DNA of 64,000 bases from an uncultured Eubacteriales bacterium (GTDB lineage Bacteria > Bacillota > Clostridia > Peptostreptococcales > Anaerovoracaceae), in contig CADADV010000003.1 in assembly GCA_902786815.1 (NCBI GenBank), forward strand, positions 1-64,000, given 5' to 3'. Positions within the stretch are counted from its first letter, which is position 1, and the number at the start of each line of letters is the position of its first letter. The position numbers and the translations under genes are program-made. The notes beneath the pieces are model-generated. The model ran no database searches. It was given only the letters and a program-made list of their open reading frames with translations, and was not told the DNA's origin. This document shows, piece by piece, positions 59,405 to 64,000 of the stretch.

Positions 59405-60892
59405 CTAATCCCATAGATTTTGGTAGACCACTACCAACAATCCTTTTTTATAAAGCACACCTACGAGATCAAGGGAACCATTCATGTATATTTTTGTACC
59501 TTCAGATGTTTGATAATACTTAAAACCTTTTTTCTTCAGTGTCTTGATATATTTATTCAAATAACTTTTGCTGGCCTTATATACTATTGCATTACCGTCA
59601 CTATAATCTCTGTAGGATGCGGTTTTACCATAAAGGGCTCCGAAATCCGGAATTTTGGAATAGCCTTCATAGTGTTTTGGCACTCTGATCTTACACTTCA
59701 GAGTGAACTTTCCGCGTTTCGCAGTGATTGTGCAGGTGCCGCCTTTCTTCCCCTTGACGATGCCTTTGGCTGTGACAGTAGCAATTTTTTTATTGCTGCT
59801 CTTCCATTTGATTTTGCCTTTGCCACCTATCACCTTCAATTTATACTTATCTGTGTTATAGAGGGTAAGTTTGCTTTTGGAAAGGCGTGGATTCTTCACT
59901 GTCACCTTGCATTTCAACGTGATTCCGTTTGTTTTGACAGTGATTGTGCATGTGCCTTTTTTCTTCGCGGTGATTTTTCCTGCTTTATTGACTACGGCCA
60001 CTCTTTTGTTGCTTGACTTGAATGTCGCTCTGCCTACTTTACCTGTTATCTTCAGGGTCTTACTGGCAGAGAGATATATCGTGGCCTTTTTCATGTTCAG
60101 TTTTGGATCTTTGACGGTAACCTTGACAGTCTTTTTCGCAAAACCGTTTTTGACGGTTATGGTTGCAGACCCCTTTGTTTTTGCGGTGATCTTTCCTGCG
60201 GAGGAAACGGTCGCAACTTTAGTATTCGAGGATGTGTAGGTAGTATTGCCGTTTCGATTTTTCACGGTTGCCTTCAGTCCGAAAGTGCCTTTGCGGTATA
60301 GAGAAACCGATGTCTTGTTCAGTGATATCGAGGTGGCGATGATTTGATATTCCAGCTCAATGCTGCCAGTGTAGGGGCTAATACCCGTAATATATACATG
60401 GTAGGTTCCGGCTCCGGTTGGATCACGTTCTTCATCGTAAATATTTGTATACCATTCATCCAAATCCCAATCATACTCTTCCTCTTCAACGGAATAATAC
60501 TCAGGTTCATATTCTACCTGGTAATCCGTGCCTTCTGTCAATTCGTCACAGATGACCTCCGGCATGTGTGGATTACCATCATAAAAGTACTTCGTCTCTG
60601 ACAATTCGAATGTGTAATCTTCAATGTTGTACGATGACCCTTTCGTTGTCGTCGTCGGAGCCTCGTTTATGATTTTGCTCTCTCCATTAACTTGTAATCG
60701 ATCTTCAGATTTAGGTTCCGCTTCCGTGCCTTCTTTCGTTTCTTCGTGTGGCACGCTGATCTCATCTAGTACGGTCTCCAGATCTTGCGTCTCCTGTGGA
60801 TTATCCACTTCATCTGCTGCAAAAGCAAACGAAGGCATGAAAGACACAACCATCGTAACAGACAGGATTATACTGATTATTTTCTTCTTCAT
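59405..60892 (-). CDS. Secreted Ig-like (Big_2) repeat protein
   Basis: The protein is 495 residues from the ATG with GGAGG 7 nt upstream. A signal peptide ends FAFAADE. After an acidic linker about four Big_2-like repeats follow (SSNKRVAVVNKAGKITAKKKG and alike), closely related to those at 45472-46818. The last about 95 residues form a different, unrecognised domain. It is probably wall-associated. Confidence 0.85.
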   Translation of the reverse strand: MKKKIISIILSVTMVVSFMPSFAFAADEVDNPQETQDLETVLDEISVPHEETKEGTEAEPKSEDRLQVNGESKIINEAPTTTTKGSSYNIEDYTFELSETKYFYDGNPHMPEVICDELTEGTDYQVEYEPEYYSVEEEEYDWDLDEWYTNIYDEERDPTGAGTYHVYITGISPYTGSIELEYQIIATSISLNKTSVSLYRKGTFGLKATVKNRNGNTTYTSSNTKVATVSSAGKITAKTKGSATITVKNGFAKKTVKVTVKDPKLNMKKATIYLSASKTLKITGKVGRATFKSSNKRVAVVNKAGKITAKKKGTCTITVKTNGITLKCKVTVKNPRLSKSKLTLYNTDKYKLKVIGGKGKIKWKSSNKKIATVTAKGIVKGKKGGTCTITAKRGKFTLKCKIRVPKHYEGYSKIPDFGALYGKTASYRDYSDGNAIVYKASKSYLNKYIKTLKKKGFKYYQTSEGTKIYMNGSLDLVGVLYKKGLLVVVYQNLWD

Positions 60893-61034
60893 TTCAGTTC
60901 CTCCCCTCATATATGGACTCTTTTGATAATATTGTGAGCCTGCTTGTGAATGAATGCAACAGTTATTTGCTCTTTCGGGCAATACTAGGAAGGTAATTAC
61001 CGCCTTACCTTACCTGCTCTGCTTAACAAAGACT

Positions 61035-61190
61035 TTAGTTTTCTAATACTCTGGCGTCAGCCTTGGCCAATTCCTTAATTTCTTTTTCGCTCATAACTGC
61101 TGACCGGTTCGCAGGAGACATTTCGCAGGATTGCTGTTGCTTCAGCCAAAACCTCATCCCGCTCGCCCCGCATGCGACAAAAACAAGAAT
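61035..61190 (-). pseudogene. Remnant of the 75-residue gene at 61776-62003
   Basis: The C-terminal codons (SAVMSEKEIKELAKADARVLEN) match the intact copy (LAVMSAEEITELAKANAGDRVLEN), as does a stretch near 61120-61160. The N-terminus, start codon and ribosome site are lost. The open frame through the hairpin is not thought to be used. Confidence 0.72.
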
Positions 61191-61218
61191 GCCCGGTCGG
61201 ATTGTTCCAATCGGGCAT
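61189..61218 (-). terminator. Terminator-like hairpin (CCGATCGG family), copy 1
   Basis: ATGCCCGATTGGA/TCCGACCGGGCAT forms a long stem on the minus strand, followed by TCTTGTTTTTG. It can end the transcript of the 90-residue gene at 61394, whose 3' part would then be antisense to the RNA gene. Sister hairpins are at 62128-62157 and 62332-62354. Confidence 0.65.
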
Positions 61219-61292
61219 GTGGTCATATGGGTGGGGATGCTTTTGCTTAGCTATTGATTGACATCCAACGAAGTCTAATGGTATCTTCTAAA

Positions 61293-61368
61293 CGAAGGGA
61301 TTGCCGCTTATCGAAGGGCGGCTCGACCCTATGTCGTGGCCGTCAACGTAAGTTGGCGGTTATTTTTG
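61293..61368 (+). ncRNA. Small RNA gene with own promoter and terminator, copy 1
   Basis: TTGACA (61258-61263), 18 bp and TATCTT (61282-61287) form a promoter. The product, about 76 nt, folds as a stem GCCGC/GCGGC closed by GGG/CCC, then a terminator CCGTCAAC-gtaa-GTTGGCGG with TTATTTTTG. It is convergent to the protein gene at 61394. The layout recalls antitoxin RNAs of type I systems, but no toxin ORF is seen. No ORF lies in the RNA. Confidence 0.68.
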
Positions 61369-61393
61369 TGATTGATTCCCTGAAGAATTATCT

Positions 61394-61663
61394 CTACTGA
61401 TTCCGGTACATTTCGTTGATCTTTGCCTGGGCGTGTTCGAGGATGTGCTTTTGGGCGATCCGGTCGCGGTCGCTCAGGATGGCAAGCATTTCGTCCGCAA
61501 CTTCCTCCAATGGCAGCTTGTCGCTCCTTGAAATGTATCCGATCATTCTGGTGGCGGTAAAGTCTGTGTGGAGTTCACCCGCGATCATAGCGGAAAACTC
61601 CTGCGGGTAGCCTTTGCGGAGCATCAGGTTATAGAGTTGTTGGGATTTGGTTGATTCGCTACT
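61394..61663 (-). CDS. Small helical protein of unknown function
   Basis: The product is 89 residues if it starts at the ATG at 61663 (SSESTKSQQLYNLMLRKGYPQEF...). A longer start at 61705 lies near the duplication border. The pattern GYPQEFSAMIAGELHTDFTATRMIGYI with a Lys/Leu middle recalls small hypothetical proteins common in gut Clostridia. No strong ribosome site is seen. Its 3' end faces the RNA gene. Confidence 0.62.
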   Translation of the reverse strand, partial: SSESTKSQQLYNLMLRKGYPQEFSAMIAGELHTDFTATRMIGYISRSDKLPLEEVADEMLAILSDRDRIAQKHILEHAQAKINEMYRNQ

Positions 61664-61775
61664 CATACTATAATATATTTTGAAACCGTCCGAGGTAATA
61701 TGCAACTGTTATTTGCCCTTTCTGGCGGAACCGGGATTGTAATTACCGCCTTACCTGCTCTGATGATCGAATCAT

Positions 61776-62003
61776 CTAGTTTTCTAATACTCTGTCGCCG
61801 GCATTGGCCTTAGCCAATTCAGTAATTTCTTCTGCACTCATAACTGCCAGCTGTGCGATATCGGCGATCTGCTCGTCGGCTTCTTCTTTACCATATCTTT
61901 CGACCAGTCCACAGTAAACATTATGCAGGATCGTTGTTGCTTCAGCCAAAACCTCATTCTTATCGCCCTGGATCCTTACTGTTCCTTCTATTGCAATAAT
62001 CAT
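61776..62003 (-). CDS. Small hypothetical protein (intact copy)
   Basis: The product is 75 residues from the ATG with GGGAGG 7 nt upstream. It starts MIIAIEGTVRIQGDKNEVLAEA and ends in a helical AEEITELAKANAGDRVLEN. The C-terminus is echoed by the pseudogene at 61035. Similar small proteins occur in accessory regions of Clostridia; the function is unknown. Confidence 0.68.
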   Translation of the reverse strand: MIIAIEGTVRIQGDKNEVLAEATTILHNVYCGLVERYGKEEADEQIADIAQLAVMSAEEITELAKANAGDRVLEN

Positions 62004-62127
62004 AGTACTGCCTCCCTTCTTACCTGTATTATTCCATATTAGATGTTCATTAAACCTCTCACTTGCTGATTGTAGTGTAACAGGGATGAGCGATGTTATG
62101 GTCGCTTCAGGGACGACAAAAACAAGA

Positions 62128-62157
62128 ATGCCCGGTCGGATTGTTCCGGTCGGGCAT
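62128..62157 (-). terminator. Terminator-like hairpin, copy 2
   Basis: ATGCCCGACCGGA/TCCGACCGGGCAT stem followed on the minus strand by TCTTGTTTTTGTC. It lies upstream of the 75-residue gene and would stop transcripts from beyond it. Confidence 0.65.
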
Positions 62158-62230
62158 ATGGTCATATGGGATGGGATGCTTTTGCTTATCTATTTGTTGA
62201 CATTCATGTAGTCTGATGGTATCTTCTAGT

Positions 62231-62306
62231 CGAAGGGATTGCCGCTTATCGTAGGGCGGCTCGACCCTAGGTCTATGCCGTCAACGTAAGTTGGCGGTTA
62301 TTTTTT
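62231..62306 (+). ncRNA. Small RNA gene with own promoter and terminator, copy 2
   Basis: TTGACA (62197-62202), 17 bp and TATCTT (62220-62225), then a 76-nt product with the same two stem-loops and TTATTTTTT end as copy 1. Differences from copy 1 are few and mostly in loops or between stems, so the structure is kept. It is convergent to the surface protein gene ending at 62404. Confidence 0.7.
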
Positions 62307-62331
62307 ATGTTTGCTGAACAACAAAACCTTA

Positions 62332-62354
62332 CCCGATCGGTTGTTCTGATCGGG
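62332..62354 (-). terminator. Terminator of the surface-protein gene, hairpin copy 3
   Basis: CCCGATCAG/CCGATCGGG stem (5-nt loop) followed on the minus strand by TAAGGTTTTGTTG. It is about 50 bp after the stop at 62404. Confidence 0.68.
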
Positions 62355-62403
62355 CATATGGGAATGGGCTTTGGAACTTAGCGGGAAGTTTCATTATCTC
62401 TAT

Positions 62404-64000
62404 TTAGCGGACTTTGACCTTAAACGTCACCGTCTTCACAGCAGACGCCTTATAATTGTTATTTCCTAAAGCCTTGACTTTGACCTTGACCTTGTAGGTA
62501 CCCTTCTTCAAGCCTTTCTTGACGGTCACCTTTCCGGTTGTCTTATTGATTTTGAAATACTTCTTGAATGATTTGCTGCTCTTCTTAGCGGATGAAAGTG
62601 TATAGGTCTTTTTGTCCTTTAGTTTCTTCGTGAATTTGATCACTTTGGTGACTGCCAGCGTCTGTGTCTTTTTCTTCAGTTTACTGTACTTGACCGTGGC
62701 TGTCTTCGCACCAATCTTCAGCGGGTTGGATGCCTCGGTAATTCTAAAGTATATGGTCTTTGTTCCGGTATAATAGCTGCCTTTCAGAACCACCTTTACA
62801 GACGCAGTACCCGCATTGGTGTTCTTTTCATACGTGACAGTATATGCAGACGCCGGCAGAACTGACGCACTTGAGGTCGCTACAGTAACCTTTGGCTTTT
62901 TGGCCTTTCCGTTATATACAAAAGCGGTTCCGGACAGACTGACCTTGCTGGCTTTCTTAATGGTGTTACGCTCCAGCGTCTCCTTGCAGGCTGTACATGT
63001 TTTTACAACCAAGCCATCTTTGTCAAATGACGCCTTTGTGACTTTTGCTACCGGGCTATGTCCGGCAGCCGAAATAATCCAGCTGTTATCTGCAAGCTGA
63101 TCCGTTCCACCAGCGTTCGAAAAGCCTTTCTTACAAATATCACACTGATAAAACCCAATGTTCCCTTCTTCTACACATCCCGCTTCCGAAGCCTCCCGGA
63201 ATGACAGCTGGTGTGTATGATCAGCTGTAAAAGGAACCGTCACCGTGACACCACCTTCCGGCATGATAAATGTGAACTGCCAGGTTTCTCCCTTGTTATC
63301 ACCAGAAAGACGCCCCAGATTTACCACATCGCTATAGGAAACGCTGCCTTCTGGTCCTGCAACAGACACTCCGTTTTCATCGGATTCAAAATCCGGACGA
63401 AACCCATAATCGCCTTCTGCCGTTACGGTGACAGTATCTCCGGCCATGGCGGTAGCCGGACTGATTTGCACATTACCGTTGATCTGCTCCGGCTCTGTGA
63501 TGTTATAGGTTTTCGGAACCACCTGAAGAGAAATCTCCTTCAGTGAACTCGCACAGTCTGACAGGCAGCTATAGTTCTTTCGCTCGCTGTATACATACAG
63601 TTTGTAAGTTCCTGCGTCAAGTCCCTCCGGGATCCTGACATCCTGCTTCCCGGAAGCACTGGACTTAGCGATATTACCATAGTACAATACGTTATCGTTC
63701 TGATCAGCCAGAATAACGGAAACATAGTCCTTTCCACCTGTACCTGCTCCTTCATATCGGATAGCAACAGTCCAGTCCGTATAGCCCTCTTCCTGTTCTG
63801 TCGTCTGCAGTGAATCGCAGGATGCAGAGAACGCCCGGCTTTTGTCCAGCAATGTCAGCTTCCAATCGCCGGAATAGTCATCGGATACGGCTGTAAGCGC
63901 ATCCGCCCCAACCTCACCGGATACCTTACCCGAGGAAGCGGCAGAGGTCATCAACACGGGGGAAAGATCCATCGTAAAGGCGGGTCTGGCACAACTTTTA
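62404..64000 (-). CDS. Secreted DUF6273/Ig-like surface protein, 5' end outside the window
   Basis: The frame is open to the right edge, so the true start is outside. The visible N-terminal part (CARPAFTMDLSPVLMTSAASSGK) looks like the end of a DUF6273 domain. Then come beta-rich repeats, a Cys-pair segment (CDICKKGF, CTACKETL) and a Lys-rich C-terminal module shared with 19831-21642. It is probably a large wall-associated or secreted protein. The inner ATG at 63972 has no ribosome site and is not the start. Confidence 0.82.
   Translation of the reverse strand, partial: KSCARPAFTMDLSPVLMTSAASSGKVSGEVGADALTAVSDDYSGDWKLTLLDKSRAFSASCDSLQTTEQEEGYTDWTVAIRYEGAGTGGKDYVSVILADQNDNVLYYGNIAKSSASGKQDVRIPEGLDAGTYKLYVYSERKNYSCLSDCASSLKEISLQVVPKTYNITEPEQINGNVQISPATAMAGDTVTVTAEGDYGFRPDFESDENGVSVAGPEGSVSYSDVVNLGRLSGDNKGETWQFTFIMPEGGVTVTVPFTADHTHQLSFREASEAGCVEEGNIGFYQCDICKKGFSNAGGTDQLADNSWIISAAGHSPVAKVTKASFDKDGLVVKTCTACKETLERNTIKKASKVSLSGTAFVYNGKAKKPKVTVATSSASVLPASAYTVTYEKNTNAGTASVKVVLKGSYYTGTKTIYFRITEASNPLKIGAKTATVKYSKLKKKTQTLAVTKVIKFTKKLKDKKTYTLSSAKKSSKSFKKYFKINKTTGKVTVKKGLKKGTYKVKVKVKALGNNNYKASAVKTVTFKVKVR

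Larger units (their letters stand above)
60954..61368. repeat. Segmental duplication, copy 1 (shortened)
   Basis: This 415-bp stretch matches 61700-62306 across the gene end, a hairpin, a promoter and an RNA gene. It is about 190 bp shorter because most of the small protein gene is gone. Confidence 0.82.
61700..62306. repeat. Segmental duplication, copy 2 (complete)
   Basis: This 607-bp unit holds the intact 75-residue gene, a CCGATCGG hairpin and the second RNA gene. It matches 60954-61368 in the same order and orientation. Confidence 0.82.

Noticed and set aside
61293-61368. Complete type I toxin-antitoxin locus
   Set aside because: No short hydrophobic toxin ORF with a ribosome site lies opposite either RNA copy.
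62004-62165. 129-residue version of the small protein at 61776
   Set aside because: The extension reads through a terminator hairpin; the ATG at 62003 has an ideal ribosome site.

Overview
The window looks like chromosome from an anaerobic Gram-positive bacterium of the class Clostridia. The signs are AGGAGG-type ribosome sites, a ferredoxin-linked 2-oxoacid oxidoreductase operon under a sigma-54 promoter, a class B sortase with a sorting-signal adhesin, cell-wall-binding repeats, Ig-like surface proteins and several ferredoxin-containing aldo/keto reductases. GC content is near 50 percent. A family such as Anaerovoracaceae is possible but is a guess. Most genes lie on the minus strand, and a polar 11-mer (GCAAAAGCAGG) occurs ten times, always on that strand. 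No rRNA, tRNA, CRISPR array or insertion sequence was seen.

Layout. 0-9.3 kb (minus): a pilus-like locus. It has a signal-peptidase homologue whose catalytic Ser and Lys are Asp and Gly (as in streptococcal SipA), a class B sortase, an 1871-residue adhesin with a PTG sorting motif and an odd acidic cytoplasmic tail, and a membrane-anchored partner. 9.4-10.4 kb: a WYL regulator. 10.6-19.6 kb (minus): a catabolic island of Na+/solute symporter, PAS/sigma-54 activator, cyclase-family hydrolase, four-subunit 2-oxoacid:ferredoxin oxidoreductase, family III CoA-transferase and aminotransferase. A perfect -24/-12 promoter with an upstream palindrome precedes the hydrolase, which suggests inducible oxidation of an amino acid or 2-oxo acid to an acyl-CoA. 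19.8-24.4 kb: secreted proteins, including an L,D-transpeptidase-like protein whose active-site Cys is Gly, and an anchored nuclease. 24.9-30.6 kb: small redox and hypothetical proteins, two dipeptidases and a cation efflux protein. 30.8-32 kb: malic enzyme. 32.1-35.1 kb (minus): a four-gene iron cluster (HMA/FeoB-associated-like protein, small DUF6110-like protein, P1B-type ATPase lacking CPC, 26-residue membrane peptide) behind a DtxR-like operator, read here as a candidate ferrosome (fez) operon. 35-42.6 kb: DUF1848, an acetyltransferase, aldo/keto reductases, a MerR regulator with a divergent target operon, DUF362 and a methyltransferase-like membrane protein. 42.7-50.7 kb: mixed membrane, surface and hydrolase genes. 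50.8-58.2 kb (minus): a nucleic-acid-processing cluster of an exonuclease-RecQ-UvrD fusion, a SWIM protein, an integrase-SAM-like protein and a GIY-YIG/DUF2075 helicase that seems to lack its C-terminal end; it may be a defence or repair module. 58.4-64 kb: small genes, two Ig-like surface proteins (one cut by the window edge) and a segmental duplication. Each copy of the duplication holds a roughly 76-nt RNA gene with its own promoter and terminator, convergent to a protein gene.

The most unusual pattern is in four intergenic regions (about 0.15, 18.0, 24.7 and 45.3 kb). Each is filled with a 10-15 bp word repeated in alternating or nested inverted orientation, but the word is different at each locus. 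They look like one architectural class with locus-specific sequence, and no known repeat family clearly explains them.
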